Of a stretch of 64,000 nucleotides of DNA, positions 15,388 through 24,906 are shown piece by piece; within the stretch, counting starts at the first letter, position 1, and every line of letters starts with the position of its first letter. The stretch is from Candidatus Krumholzibacteriota bacterium (GTDB lineage Bacteria > Krumholzibacteriota > Krumholzibacteriia > LZORAL124-64-63): assembly GCA_022711765.1 (NCBI GenBank), contig JAKLEB010000002.1:62001-126000 (forward strand), given 5' to 3'. The position numbers and the translations under genes are program-made. The notes under the pieces are model-generated. The model was not told where the DNA came from. It saw only the letters and a list, made by a program, of their open reading frames with translations, and searched no databases.

Positions 15388-18099
15388 ATGTCCACGCCGA
15401 ACTTGCGCGCCGTGTTCGTGGCAGCCGCGCTCGTCGCGCTCTCACTGGCGACAGCGCCTGCCCTCGGCCGTGTGCCGGTCCCGCTTTGCGACGGGCCGGC
15501 CGAGAAGGCCCTGGTGGTCGACGGCTCGGGGGTGCTCAACGCCGGGCACATCCACGTCAACGTCACGAACTGGGGCCTGATCGGCTCCCACTACGGCACG
15601 ACCACGACCTACAGCGACGCGCCGTCGGTGCAGTGGCCCGGCGGCAGCGGCATGGAGTACGTGTTCGGCGCCGGTCTCTGGATCGGCGGTCGGCAGAACG
15701 GCAACATCGGCGTGACGACCGGTCAACCGGAGCCCGAACTGTTGCCCGGACCCGAGCCGCAGAACGTCCTGTACGAGGCGAGGGACGGCTATCAGGTCCG
15801 ACCGCGGGACCTCCTGGAGCCGACCGGGGTCCCCGCCGACCTGCCGGGCGGAGACGACGACCACGACGGGATCGCTGACGAGGATCCTCTCGACGGCTTC
15901 GACAACGACGGCGACGGGCGGGTGGACGAAGATTTCGCCCAGTACGGGTCCCAGATGCTCACCTGCCTGATGCGCGACGACGTCCCTCTGGCCCGGCAGA
16001 TGTTCCCGGACCACCGGCCGCTCGGCCTCGAGGTCCGTTTCTCGGCCTGCGCCTGGAGCACGACCGACGCCCAGGACCTGATCGGCCTGCGCTGGGTGAT
16101 CCGGAACGCCGGCCTGCATGCGATCGAGGACCTCTACGTCGGGCTGCTCATCGATGGCGACATCGGCCACCACGGCGACGCGGCCGCTGGCGAGGACGAC
16201 CTTGCGGGCACGTTCACGGGGCTGGTCCGCCGCCTGGAGGGCGGGTTCGCGGACCTGGCCTACGCCTGGATGCGCGACGCCGATGCGGCGGACGCGATGC
16301 CTGGCTGGCTGGGCGCCACGCTCGAGGGCTCGGGTTTCGGCGACCGGTACGCGAAGCGGCCGGACCGCTTCGGGATCAACGCCATACGGATCCTCAGCGC
16401 CGGCTTCGGCGTGGGTTACAGCGCGTTGCCGGTGTTCGACGAGGAGCGTTACGGGATCCTGGAGCGCAACGTGTGCGATTCCGACGTGCCGCTGGCGCGA
16501 TTCGGCGACTATCTCGTGTTGCTGAGCGTCGGCCCGTGGACGACCCTCGAACCCGGCGAGTACGTCATCGTCAACGGCACGCTCACGGTCGCGGACGGTG
16601 AATCCGCGCTCCAGGCCGCCATGGTCGCCAACGAGCGGACGGCGTCTGGGCGCTGGTACAATGCCGACGGCGTCGGGCTCTCGGGCCGCGGCGGCCGCGA
16701 GACGCTCATCTGCGCCGAGGACCTCTACACGCCGTGGAACTCGCCCCTCAATCCGCTCTACGACCATTTCCACAACTTCTGGAACACCACCTGCCGGCCG
16801 AGGATGTTCCTGGATTTCCGCATCACCCCGGAGGACCTGTTCTGGGATCATGACCTGCGCAAGCACTGCTGGTGGGCCAGCCTGGACAACTGCGAGGAAT
16901 GCCGCCGGTACTACGGGGTGGAATGCACCAGCGAAACGAGCTTGATGGCGCCCTGCGGCAGCAGCGCGCCGGCGGCGCGGCTGGCCTGTACCGGGACGGC
17001 CGGCCGCGAGGCCAACGTCCCGTTCGCGAGCGGCGAGTTGCCGCCGCCGGTCCCCGAGCTGCGAGTCGTGCCGGGCGACCGCGCGATGGACGTCTACTGG
17101 GATAACCGCAGCGAGCGGACGCCCGACCTGCTGACCGGGCTGGACGATTTCGAATCGTATCGGGTCTGGCGAGCCGACAACTGGGACCGTCCGCCGGGCT
17201 CGTCCGAGCGCACGGGACCAGATCCCATCGCCTGGCATCTGCTCGCCGAGTTCGACCGGATCAACTTCCTGGTCCCGAGGGAGGGTCAACCGCCGCGCGC
17301 CTTCGGCCTCAACACGGGGCTGGCCGACGTCGCCTATCGCCCCGTCTGCCTGGACGATCCAGAGTTCGCCGGACTCGACGCGGCGATGGCCGCGATCGTG
17401 CTCGCCGACGTGAACGGCCGCTACACCTCCCGGCCGCCGGTGCGCAACCAGTTCGGCGAGCCCGAACCCGGTCTGGAGGCGCTGCTTCCCTGGGAGACGC
17501 ACCCGGATGTCCTCGACACCTTCTTCGCGATGACCGCGCGGTCCGACAGCGTCGGGGTCCCGAAGGTGGCGGTGAGCTACTACCGCTACCACGACGAGCT
17601 GGTGCACAACGGATTCCTCTATTTCTACGCGGTGACCGCCACCGACCACATCCCGCACGAGGACGGCGCGGCCGTGGTCGGCGAGGGAAGCGGTTCCCTG
17701 CCGACGGGGAGCTTCGTCCTGGCGCAACCGCGGTTCGAGGCGATCGAAGCGGGCCGCCACGAGGAACTCCGACCCCGGCCGTACGTGTACCCGGATCCGG
17801 CCACCCGCGAGTCGCTCGCGGAATTCCAGGGGCTGCATGCCACTGGCGACGATCCCACCGGTGTCCGGGTCTCCTTCGTCAATCTGCCGCGCTGCCGCTG
17901 CACGATCCAGATCTTCACGCTCGCCGGCGACCTGGTCCAGGCCATCGAGCACGACGGTTCCGGCGGCGACGGCCAGGCGTACTGGAACCTCGTGAGCCGC
18001 AACGGCCAGGAGGTCGCCAGCGGGATCTACCTGTTCGCGGTGACGCCGCACGAATCCGGTTTCGAGGACCAGGTCGGCAAGTTCGTGGTCGTGCGCTGA
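15388..18099 (+). CDS. large secreted protein with EF-hand-like loop and FlgD-type tail
   Basis: A 903-residue protein with a signal peptide (VFVAAALVALSLATAPALG). Near residue 160 a double calcium-loop segment, DDDHDGIADEDP and FDNDGDGRVDEDF, resembles thrombospondin-type-3 or EF-hand repeats. A cysteine-rich stretch follows near residue 500 (CWWASLDNCEECRRYYGVEC). Around residues 550-600 and 735-755 there are fibronectin-III-like strands (PVPELRVVPGDRAMDVYW, FLYFYAVTATD). The end (about 795-903) is a FlgD-Ig-like tail with YVYPDPATRE in place of the NPFNP box, then GQAYWNLVSRNGQEVASG and FVVVR. Probably a cell-surface structural or binding protein; I do not recognise an enzyme domain. No strong ribosome site is visible, but the signal peptide supports this start. 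Confidence 0.78.
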   Translation: MSTPNLRAVFVAAALVALSLATAPALGRVPVPLCDGPAEKALVVDGSGVLNAGHIHVNVTNWGLIGSHYGTTTTYSDAPSVQWPGGSGMEYVFGAGLWIGGRQNGNIGVTTGQPEPELLPGPEPQNVLYEARDGYQVRPRDLLEPTGVPADLPGGDDDHDGIADEDPLDGFDNDGDGRVDEDFAQYGSQMLTCLMRDDVPLARQMFPDHRPLGLEVRFSACAWSTTDAQDLIGLRWVIRNAGLHAIEDLYVGLLIDGDIGHHGDAAAGEDDLAGTFTGLVRRLEGGFADLAYAWMRDADAADAMPGWLGATLEGSGFGDRYAKRPDRFGINAIRILSAGFGVGYSALPVFDEERYGILERNVCDSDVPLARFGDYLVLLSVGPWTTLEPGEYVIVNGTLTVADGESALQAAMVANERTASGRWYNADGVGLSGRGGRETLICAEDLYTPWNSPLNPLYDHFHNFWNTTCRPRMFLDFRITPEDLFWDHDLRKHCWWASLDNCEECRRYYGVECTSETSLMAPCGSSAPAARLACTGTAGREANVPFASGELPPPVPELRVVPGDRAMDVYWDNRSERTPDLLTGLDDFESYRVWRADNWDRPPGSSERTGPDPIAWHLLAEFDRINFLVPREGQPPRAFGLNTGLADVAYRPVCLDDPEFAGLDAAMAAIVLADVNGRYTSRPPVRNQFGEPEPGLEALLPWETHPDVLDTFFAMTARSDSVGVPKVAVSYYRYHDELVHNGFLYFYAVTATDHIPHEDGAAVVGEGSGSLPTGSFVLAQPRFEAIEAGRHEELRPRPYVYPDPATRESLAEFQGLHATGDDPTGVRVSFVNLPRCRCTIQIFTLAGDLVQAIEHDGSGGDGQAYWNLVSRNGQEVASGIYLFAVTPHESGFEDQVGKFVVVR

Positions 18100-18220
18100 G
18101 CGAGCGCGCCGGCAGCGCCGGCGTGCGGCCGCGCCTGGCGCATCTGGCGTATCCGGCGCCCGGACTTATCATGGCGACGAAATGTTGTCACCCGGGGTCC
18201 AGATTGAAAGGCGCACCTGC

Positions 18221-18838
18221 GTGGACGTCCGCCGGGCCATCGAGAGCCGCCGTTCGATCCAGCACTTCGACCCGGCGTTCCGCCTCGATCCCCGCGTGGT
18301 CGACGAGCTGCTGGCGTTGACCCTGCTGTCGCCGACATCCTTCAACATCCAGCACTGCCGCTACGTCATCGTGGACGACCCCGAGCTGCGGCGCCAGCTG
18401 CGAGCGGTCAGCTACGATCAGTCCCAGGTCACCGACGCCTCGCTGCTCGTGGTCGTCTGCGCCGATCTGCAGGCCTGGCGGAAACAGCCGGAACGATACT
18501 GGCGCCACGTGTCGGCGCCGCTGCGGGCGTCGTTCGTCGCGGCGATGCGCGACTACTACGAGTCGAACGAGCAGGCGCAGCGCGACGAGTGCCTGCGCTC
18601 GACCGGGATCGCCGCCCAGACCCTGATGCTCGCCGCCGAGGGATTCGGCCTCGGGAGCTGCCCGATGAACGGGTTCGACCCCGACGCGGTCGCCCGGCTG
18701 ATCGGATTGCCGGCGGACCACGTCCTGAGCCTGTTCGTGGCGATCGGCAAGCCGCTCAGGCCGGCGCACCCGCGCGGCGGCAGGTTGCCGCCCAGCGAGG
18801 TGATCGTGCGCGACCGTTTTCCGCAGGAGGCTGGTTGA
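18221..18838 (+). CDS. nitroreductase-family flavoprotein
   Basis: A 205-residue nitroreductase-fold protein with the family's N-terminal RRAIESRRSIQHFDP and SPTSFNIQHCRYVIV segments, where FMN is bound, and AAEGFGLGSCPMNGFDPD near the C-terminal FMN/dimer region, ending with VAIGKPLRPAHPRGG. It should be a cytoplasmic FMN-dependent NAD(P)H oxidoreductase; the natural substrate is unknown. I chose GTG 18221 because AAAGG stands 9 nt upstream and the protein then begins exactly where relatives do. An in-frame ATG at 18182 would add 13 residues. It precedes ccsBA in the same direction but a promoter-like sequence separates them. Confidence 0.85.
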   Translation: MDVRRAIESRRSIQHFDPAFRLDPRVVDELLALTLLSPTSFNIQHCRYVIVDDPELRRQLRAVSYDQSQVTDASLLVVVCADLQAWRKQPERYWRHVSAPLRASFVAAMRDYYESNEQAQRDECLRSTGIAAQTLMLAAEGFGLGSCPMNGFDPDAVARLIGLPADHVLSLFVAIGKPLRPAHPRGGRLPPSEVIVRDRFPQEAG

Positions 18839-18870
18839 TCTCTCCGGGGGATCCGGAGGGCACCGGTTTC

Positions 18871-18900
18871 TTGTGGAACCGCGAGATGTCCTGCTATGTT
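18871..18900 (+). promoter_or_regulatory. possible promoter for ccsBA
   Basis: TTGTGG (18871-18876), an 18-nt spacer and TATGTT (18895-18900) lie 38 bases before the GTG start of ccsBA. The -10 is good; the -35 matches only in its first three bases. Confidence 0.35.
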
Positions 18901-18938
18901 GGTGGTCATTGCCGGCTACCTGAACGATTCGAGGTCCC

Positions 18939-21900
18939 GTGAAGTCGCTGCTGAGGAATCCTGCCTTCCGCTTGCTCTCCGATCTGCGCCTGGCCGCGAT
19001 CCTGCTCGCCATCTTCGCCGTCGCGGCCGGGACGGCCACCTGGATCGAGAGCTACTACGCCGGCATCGGCTCGACGTCGACCGGCCGCGCGGCGGCGTAC
19101 GACCAGGTCTATGACGCGTGGTGGTTCAACGCGCTGCTGGTCCTGCTCGGCGTGAACCTGGTGCTGAACCTCGTGCGGCGCCTGAGCAAGGGTCGCCCGA
19201 GTCTCGGCTTCCTGCTGGTCCATATCGGCATGATCGTCATCCTGGCCGGCGCCGGGATCACGCGCTGGTTCGGCTGGGAAGGCTACCTGCACATCCGCGA
19301 GGGGGAGAGCAACAACGTGGTCTCGTCGGCGGAGGACCACCTCATCGTGCGCGCGGGCGACCACCAGGTCGAGTTCCCCCTGCGCCTCTACCGCCCCGGT
19401 CCGCAGGGCATCCGCCACCGGACCGAGCTGGGCGGCAGCGCGCTCACCGTCGGCGTCGCGGAGTACTGGCCGCATTACGAGGTGCAGATGGTCCCGGGCG
19501 AGGGCGGGCGCGCGATGGTCGGACTCGGCGTGATGGACGGCGAGGGGCTCGCGATGCACACGCTCCAGGAAGGCGACGAGGAGACGATCGCCGGCGTGCT
19601 GGTGCGCTTCCACCCGGCGGGTCTGCCGCCCGCGAGCGAGGGCGCCTCCCGCTACGGCGATCTGCGCGTGCGCGCCGGCGGCGAGGTCGGCCGGCTGCCG
19701 ATCAAGCCGGTCCCGGGATATCTGGGGACCTGCGGCGGCTGGACCTTCGAGCTCGGCGAGTTCGAGAGCGACTACCACACCGACGGCGACTCGGATCCCG
19801 AGGGGCCGCTGCGCAACCCGATGGTCCGCGTGATCGTGACCAACCCGGCGGGCGAAAGCGCCCGCAAGACGCTCTTCGCCTTGCACCCCGACTTCACCCT
19901 CACCAGCGAGGATTCGCCGCTGTTGCAGCAGGTGGACCTGCTCTACGAGCTGAGCGCCGGCGTGGACCTCGCCACGCAGGACGGACAGGTCGTGATCCGC
20001 GCGTCCTTCCCGCTGGAGATCGTCGCCATGTCGGGCGCCGGCGAGGGCGGGACGCTGGCGGCGGGCGAGGTCGCGCCGCTGCGCAAGCAGATGCTCTATC
20101 GCAGCGAGACCGGGTGGCGCATGGTGCCGTCGGAGGTCGAGGTCTCGGTCGTGGCCCGACCGGTCGCGAGCCTGGATCCGGACGCGCCGCAGGCGGCGCG
20201 GCTGTACGTCGAGCAGGACGGCGCGCGCGCCGAGACCGTCCACGTCGAGGGCAGCGCGCCGCAGACGGTGGACCTGGGCGGACGCGCGCTGACCCTCTCC
20301 TTCGGCCCGGTCCTGCGGACCCTGCCGTATGCCCTCCACCTCGAGGACTTCCTGCTCGAGACCTATCCCGGCAGCGACAACGCGGCGAGCTACGAGAGCC
20401 ATGTCGTGCTCGCGGACGAGGAGCGGGGCGTCTCGGGCCGCAAGATCCGCATCTGGATGAACCATCCGCTCACGCACCGCGGCACCAAGCACTTCCAGTC
20501 GAGCTACGACCGTGACCGCCTGGGGACGGTCCTCTCGGTGAACCGGGATCCCGGGAAGCTGCCCACGTACGTCGGCTACACCATCTTCTCGCTCGGCTTC
20601 TTCATCGTCATGGGGCAGGTCGTCCGCAGCCGGGTGCGCGCCGGACGCGCCGCCGCGGTCGGCTTGCTCCTGCTCTGCGCCGGCCTCGCGTCCACACCCG
20701 CGGCTGCCCAGACCGCGACGCCTCCCCCTCCGGACGCCCTGAACCTCTCGCCGGAGGCGCGCGAGACGGCGGCGCGCCTGACGGTCCAGGATTTCCGCGG
20801 CCGCATGAAGCCGCTCGACACGCTCGCGCAGGAAACCACGATGAAGATCGCCAAGCGGACCCGCTTCGAACAGCGCGATCCGGTGGAGGTCTTCCTCGGG
20901 CTGGCTGCGAATCCCGCCCAGTGGTACCACCACCCGATGATCGTCGTCGCGAACCCCGGGGTGCAGGACCTGCTCGGGGTCGGCCGCGGCACGAAATACG
21001 TCTCGCTCGCGTCGGTCCTGGAGGGCGGGCAGTACAAGCTGGAGGATGCGGTCGAGGAAGCGCACCGCACCTCGCCGAACCTGCGCACCAAGACGCAGCA
21101 GAAGCTCATCAGTTTCGACGAGCGGGTGCACATCCTCTACGACGCGTTGCAGGGCAACTCGCTGCGCATCTTCCCGGTCCCGGATGATCCCGGCCATCGC
21201 TGGGACACCCTGGAGGCGGTCCTGGCTCGCCTGCCGGAATCCGACCCGCGCCGCGCCGAGTTCGCGGCCGCCGGCGAGGCGCTCTTCAAGGGTCTGCAGG
21301 AGAGCGACCCGGCGAGGATCGACGACGGCCTGCGGCGCACGGCCGAACTGCAGGACCGGTACGGGGCGAGCGTGATGCCGGCCGGCCTGGCGATCAAGTC
21401 GGAGCTGATCCTCAACCGCCTGCATCCGTTCGCCCGCGCGACGATTCCCTACCTGCTCGGATTCGTGCTGCTGATCGTCGCCTACTTCGTGGGCCTGTTC
21501 CGGCACGACGGCAAGCCGTGGACCTGGAAGCAGCCCCTTTACGCCGCGGGCATGCTGCTCTACCTGGCGGGCTTCGCGCTGCACCTCTACGGATTCGTGC
21601 TGCGCTGGATCGCGTCCGGCCGGGCGCCGCTCAGCAACGGTCACGAGTCGCTGCTCTTCATCGCGCTCGCCGTCGCGCTGGCAGGTCTGATCTTCGAGGC
21701 GATCAGCCGGACCGCGGCGGCCGGCGCGCTCGGCCCGCTGCTGACCTCGGTGGTCCTGGGCGTGGCGATGATGGGCGACTTCGACCCGGCGATCGGTCCG
21801 CTCGTTCCGGTCCTGGCGTCGTACTGGCTCAACATCCACGTGACGATCATCACCGCGAGCTACGGCTTCCTCGGCTTGTCGTGTCTGCTCGGCATGTTGA

Positions 21901-22406
21901 CGCTCGTGCTCATGATCGTCGCCGGCGCGACGCGGCGACCGGTCGCGGCGGCCGTGGCCAAGCTGGACCGGCTCAACGTCGACGTGATGATCGCGGGGCT
22001 CGGGCTGCTCGCGGTCGGCACGCTCCTCGGCGGCGTGTGGGCCAACGAGAGCTGGGGGCGCTACTGGGGCTGGGACCCGAAGGAGACCTGGGCGCTCGTG
22101 TCGGTGCTGATCTACGCCATGATCCTGCATTTCCGCTGGATCCCCAAGCTCGCGAACGCCTTCGTGCAGGCCGCGTGGTCGTTCATGGCGATCTGGTCGA
22201 TCATCATGACCTACTTCGGGGTCAACTACCTGCTCGTGGGGCTGCACAGCTACGCGGCCGGCGAGGCCGCCCGGATTCCCACGTGGGTCCTCGTCGCGTT
22301 CCTCGCGATGGGCGCGCTGACGTTCGTCGCCTACTTCGCCTGGCGGGACACCGAGGTGCGCCGCGTGAGCAAGCAGACCCTTGCGCTGGATGCGCGGCGT
22401 CCGTAA
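18939..22406 (+). CDS. ccsBA: CcsBA (ResB-ResC) fused cytochrome c haem lyase, System II
   Basis: A 1,155-residue membrane protein combining both System II cytochrome c maturation subunits. The N-terminal half (about 1-570) is ResB/CcsB: early helices around residues 15-35 and 60-110 (GFLLVHIGMIVILAGAGITRWF), then a large periplasmic domain and another helix near 545. A linker region, residues about 590-825, precedes the CcsA/ResC half with a run of helices and the tryptophan-rich haem-handling motif ESWGRYWGWDPKETW at about residues 1036-1050. The enzyme brings haem to the periplasmic face and attaches it to CXXCH motifs. The window encodes cytochromes that need it (10362, 24907, 50937). The start is GTG 18939 with GAGG just upstream. 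Confidence 0.93.
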   Translation: MKSLLRNPAFRLLSDLRLAAILLAIFAVAAGTATWIESYYAGIGSTSTGRAAAYDQVYDAWWFNALLVLLGVNLVLNLVRRLSKGRPSLGFLLVHIGMIVILAGAGITRWFGWEGYLHIREGESNNVVSSAEDHLIVRAGDHQVEFPLRLYRPGPQGIRHRTELGGSALTVGVAEYWPHYEVQMVPGEGGRAMVGLGVMDGEGLAMHTLQEGDEETIAGVLVRFHPAGLPPASEGASRYGDLRVRAGGEVGRLPIKPVPGYLGTCGGWTFELGEFESDYHTDGDSDPEGPLRNPMVRVIVTNPAGESARKTLFALHPDFTLTSEDSPLLQQVDLLYELSAGVDLATQDGQVVIRASFPLEIVAMSGAGEGGTLAAGEVAPLRKQMLYRSETGWRMVPSEVEVSVVARPVASLDPDAPQAARLYVEQDGARAETVHVEGSAPQTVDLGGRALTLSFGPVLRTLPYALHLEDFLLETYPGSDNAASYESHVVLADEERGVSGRKIRIWMNHPLTHRGTKHFQSSYDRDRLGTVLSVNRDPGKLPTYVGYTIFSLGFFIVMGQVVRSRVRAGRAAAVGLLLLCAGLASTPAAAQTATPPPPDALNLSPEARETAARLTVQDFRGRMKPLDTLAQETTMKIAKRTRFEQRDPVEVFLGLAANPAQWYHHPMIVVANPGVQDLLGVGRGTKYVSLASVLEGGQYKLEDAVEEAHRTSPNLRTKTQQKLISFDERVHILYDALQGNSLRIFPVPDDPGHRWDTLEAVLARLPESDPRRAEFAAAGEALFKGLQESDPARIDDGLRRTAELQDRYGASVMPAGLAIKSELILNRLHPFARATIPYLLGFVLLIVAYFVGLFRHDGKPWTWKQPLYAAGMLLYLAGFALHLYGFVLRWIASGRAPLSNGHESLLFIALAVALAGLIFEAISRTAAAGALGPLLTSVVLGVAMMGDFDPAIGPLVPVLASYWLNIHVTIITASYGFLGLSCLLGMLTLVLMIVAGATRRPVAAAVAKLDRLNVDVMIAGLGLLAVGTLLGGVWANESWGRYWGWDPKETWALVSVLIYAMILHFRWIPKLANAFVQAAWSFMAIWSIIMTYFGVNYLLVGLHSYAAGEAARIPTWVLVAFLAMGALTFVAYFAWRDTEVRRVSKQTLALDARRP

Positions 22407-22568
22407 CTAGAGAGATGGGAGCCGAGGCGCTCGCGTCGAGGCCGGCGGGCCGGAGGTGTCGTTCCGCTTCGAGCGGAGGCCGGCCGCCGCCACACCAGCG
22501 ACGCGCGCGAGCGGCGACCGTTCCCCGGGACCTCCTAGCAGCCCTTCGGGGCCCCAGGTACGCTGCCG

Positions 22569-22595
22569 GCCCCCTCGACAGGATGTCGAGGGGGC
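22569..22595. terminator. bidirectional terminator between ccsBA and the MCP-like gene
   Basis: GCCCCCTCGACA-GGA-TGTCGAGGGGGC is a perfect 12-bp stem with a 3-nt loop. It lies in the gap between two convergent genes (stops at 22406 and 22619). No T-tract follows on either strand. Confidence 0.65.
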
Positions 22596-22618
22596 TGGAC
22601 CTTGCCGGGCGCCGCCGG

Positions 22619-24619
22619 CTACTTCCTGGTCTTGTTCAGCATGAAGATGTTGCCGCTCGCGCCCGTTCCTTTCGGGCGGGCCTTCGCGGCGCCGGCTCCC
22701 GCAGCCTCCGGGATCTCGTCCGAGAGGTCGGAGGTGTCGGCGACCTCCGTGGGGCCCAACCGAGGCGGCGGCGGCAGCTCGACCGCCGGCTCGGACGCGG
22801 CCGGCTGCGCCGGCGGCTCCGCCTCCGCGGGCGGGGGACTCAGCCGCTTGGCCTTCTGGAGCATGAACACGTTGCCGTTCGCGCCGCCGGGGCGGGCGGT
22901 CGGCGTCTTCGCCGCCGCCGGCTCGGCCCCGGCGGAGGCGACCTGCGGGGACGGTGCGGCCGCGGCGGGCTCGGGCGCCGCCGGGGTCGCGGCCGCCGAC
23001 GGGGTTTCGGTCGCCGCTCCGGCGACTTCCGCCAGCTCGTCGAGCAGGCTGTTCGTGAGCGCGGCCACCTCGGCGGCCGGCGCGGGAGGCGCCGGCGCGG
23101 GGTCGGGCGCGGATTCCGGCGCGAGCTCGGGCGCCGCCGCGTCTGCGGGCTCGGGCGCCGCCGGTTGCGGGACCGCGGCCGGAGCGGGTGCCGGTGCGGG
23201 CGCGGGCGCGGGCGCAGGCGCCGCAGCGGGCGCAGGCGCCGCCGCCGCGGCCTCGACCGCCGGCTGCCTGACGGCCTCGAGAGCCGGGGCGGGTCCTGCG
23301 CCGTAGGCCGCGCCGGCCTGGACGCGCGCCGGCGGCTCGAGCATGAGCTCGCCAAGGCCGGCCGCCACCTTCCGGACCGCTCCGACGTTCTTGATGATCT
23401 GTCCGATCGCGTCCTCGTACCGGCGCTGATCGGCGAGGATGCTCTGGACCGTCGACTCGATGTGCGCGGTCGAGCCATGGGCCGCGTCCGCCAGCTCGTG
23501 CACCTCCTGGGCGACGACGCTCGTGAAGGCCTCGCCCGTGACCCCGGTCGCCGCAGCCTCGGCCTCGATGCGGCCGGCGATCTCCTGGCTGCGGGCTGCC
23601 AGGCTGCGCACGCGCGCGACGACCTCACCCATCTCGCGCGCGGCTTCGAGCAGCTCGCGCGCGGTGTCGGCCGTGTAGACCGCGGCGTTGTTGGCGGTGC
23701 GGGTGATCCGGGCGCCCTCGTGCGTGTCCTGGGCCAGCTCGTTGAGGCTGAAGAGCATGCCCTGCAGCGCGGAGGCCACCGAATCCACCGCGGCCTGCAT
23801 GCGTTCGGCGCTCCGGGCGACCGTGAACATGTCGACCGAGACGCGGTCCACCGAAGCGCTCGCGATCCCGAGGTCGCTGCGCGCAGGGAACGGCGGCGCG
23901 GGTCGGGCCGAGGCGGCGGCGGCCTTGCGGAGCAGCGGCGACGGCGGCGATTCGCCGCGCGCGCCCGGCTCGTGCGCCTCGGCGACCGCACGCCGGGCTG
24001 CCGGCGCGGCGGCGGTCGCGACGGTGGCCGCGCGGTGCGCGCGGCGCTGCCAGAAGCCCACGAGGCAGAGCAACCCGGTCAGTCCGCCGAGGACCATGGC
24101 GGCCTTCCGCGCGAAGACGCCGAGGCTGGCGGCCGAACGGTCGGCCGAGCTCAGCGCGGCGGCGACCGCGTCCAGCTGCTCGCGCAACGGCGCGACCTGG
24201 GCGCGCAGCGCCGCGAGCGTTTCCCGGCCGGCCGCGCTGCTCGGCGCGTACTCCCCGGCGGCCAGATCGGCGAGGTCGAGTCCGAGTTCCCTCCAGACGG
24301 CGCGGATTGCCTCGACCGCGCGCGCCGCCTCGCCGCGGCTCGCGACCTCGCCGAGGGTCACCAGCTGCTGATCGAAGGCGAGGACCGCGCGGGCCAGTTC
24401 CTGCCTGACCGCGCGGACGGCCGCCACGTCCTGCGCGACCGCGATGGCCTCGGCGCGGTCGACCATCGCGGCCAGCGACCCGGAAAGGTCGCCCACAGGA
24501 TCCACTCCTGCGGGGCCGTCTCCGTGGTCGGGCCTCGCAAAGGTCTCGAATCCCGCGGATCCGATGGCCAGGGCCGCGCTGAGGATCGTCAGGGTGATCA
24601 GGACGCGCCGGGAAACCAT
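22619..24619 (-). CDS. MCP-like membrane signalling protein with duplicated GN[VI]FML[QN]K C-terminal motif
   Basis: A 666-residue protein with a transmembrane helix at about 5-24, a mainly alpha-helical periplasmic domain, and a second helix (MVLGGLTGLLCLVGFW) near 175-190. From about 240 to 430 it is a long coiled coil like a chemoreceptor signalling domain: IAGRIEAEAAATGVTG and VVAQEVHELADAAHGS match the MCP methyl-accepting and hairpin-proximal pattern, though the canonical hairpin tip is not obvious. A long Ala/Pro/Glu linker (about 435-575) follows. Near the end the motif GNVFMLQKAKR (582-592) is repeated as GNIFMLNKTRK (656-666, the exact C-terminus). Such repeated short motifs on a flexible arm suggest docking of a partner. 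No che genes are in the window. GGAGG stands before the ATG. Confidence 0.72.
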   Translation of the reverse strand: MVSRRVLITLTILSAALAIGSAGFETFARPDHGDGPAGVDPVGDLSGSLAAMVDRAEAIAVAQDVAAVRAVRQELARAVLAFDQQLVTLGEVASRGEAARAVEAIRAVWRELGLDLADLAAGEYAPSSAAGRETLAALRAQVAPLREQLDAVAAALSSADRSAASLGVFARKAAMVLGGLTGLLCLVGFWQRRAHRAATVATAAAPAARRAVAEAHEPGARGESPPSPLLRKAAAASARPAPPFPARSDLGIASASVDRVSVDMFTVARSAERMQAAVDSVASALQGMLFSLNELAQDTHEGARITRTANNAAVYTADTARELLEAAREMGEVVARVRSLAARSQEIAGRIEAEAAATGVTGEAFTSVVAQEVHELADAAHGSTAHIESTVQSILADQRRYEDAIGQIIKNVGAVRKVAAGLGELMLEPPARVQAGAAYGAGPAPALEAVRQPAVEAAAAAPAPAAAPAPAPAPAPAPAPAAVPQPAAPEPADAAAPELAPESAPDPAPAPPAPAAEVAALTNSLLDELAEVAGAATETPSAAATPAAPEPAAAAPSPQVASAGAEPAAAKTPTARPGGANGNVFMLQKAKRLSPPPAEAEPPAQPAASEPAVELPPPPRLGPTEVADTSDLSDEIPEAAGAGAAKARPKGTGASGNIFMLNKTRK

Positions 24620-24771
24620 GGTATCCTCCGCAACCCTGCCGGCGGCAAGGGGGAACGAGCCATCATCTTCTCTCCGGTGTTTTCGCCCGTTCGGTCGCGG
24701 AATTGAGGATTTCCTGCTGATCGCGGGAGCCGGCCAGGCCGGACGGTCGTCGAGGCCCGCCCGCCCGGCGG

Positions 24772-24800
24772 TTGCATATCGGAGATTATTAATCGACTAT
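24772..24800 (+). promoter_or_regulatory. weak promoter candidate in the 24620-24906 gap
   Basis: TTGCAT (24772-24777), 17 nt, and GACTAT (24795-24800) lie in the only AT-rich part of this 287-base divergent gap, about 106 bases before the cytochrome start. The rest of the gap shows only GC-rich short repeats. Confidence 0.25.
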
Positions 24801-24906
24801 GTGCGGCTTCATCGACCCGCGCGAAGGGACCTGCCTGCGCCGGGGCATCCGGCCCCGCCGCCCGCGACGCCGGTTCCCGGATTCGCGCGAAACGGAGGAC
24901 ATCGTC

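Noticed and set aside
18906..22247. A reading frame of over 1,100 codons antisense to ccsBA
   Set aside because: It has low-complexity Arg/His/Glu/Asp-rich composition with no domain, and mirrors the codon bias of a GC-rich gene. CcsBA on the other strand is fully recognisable.
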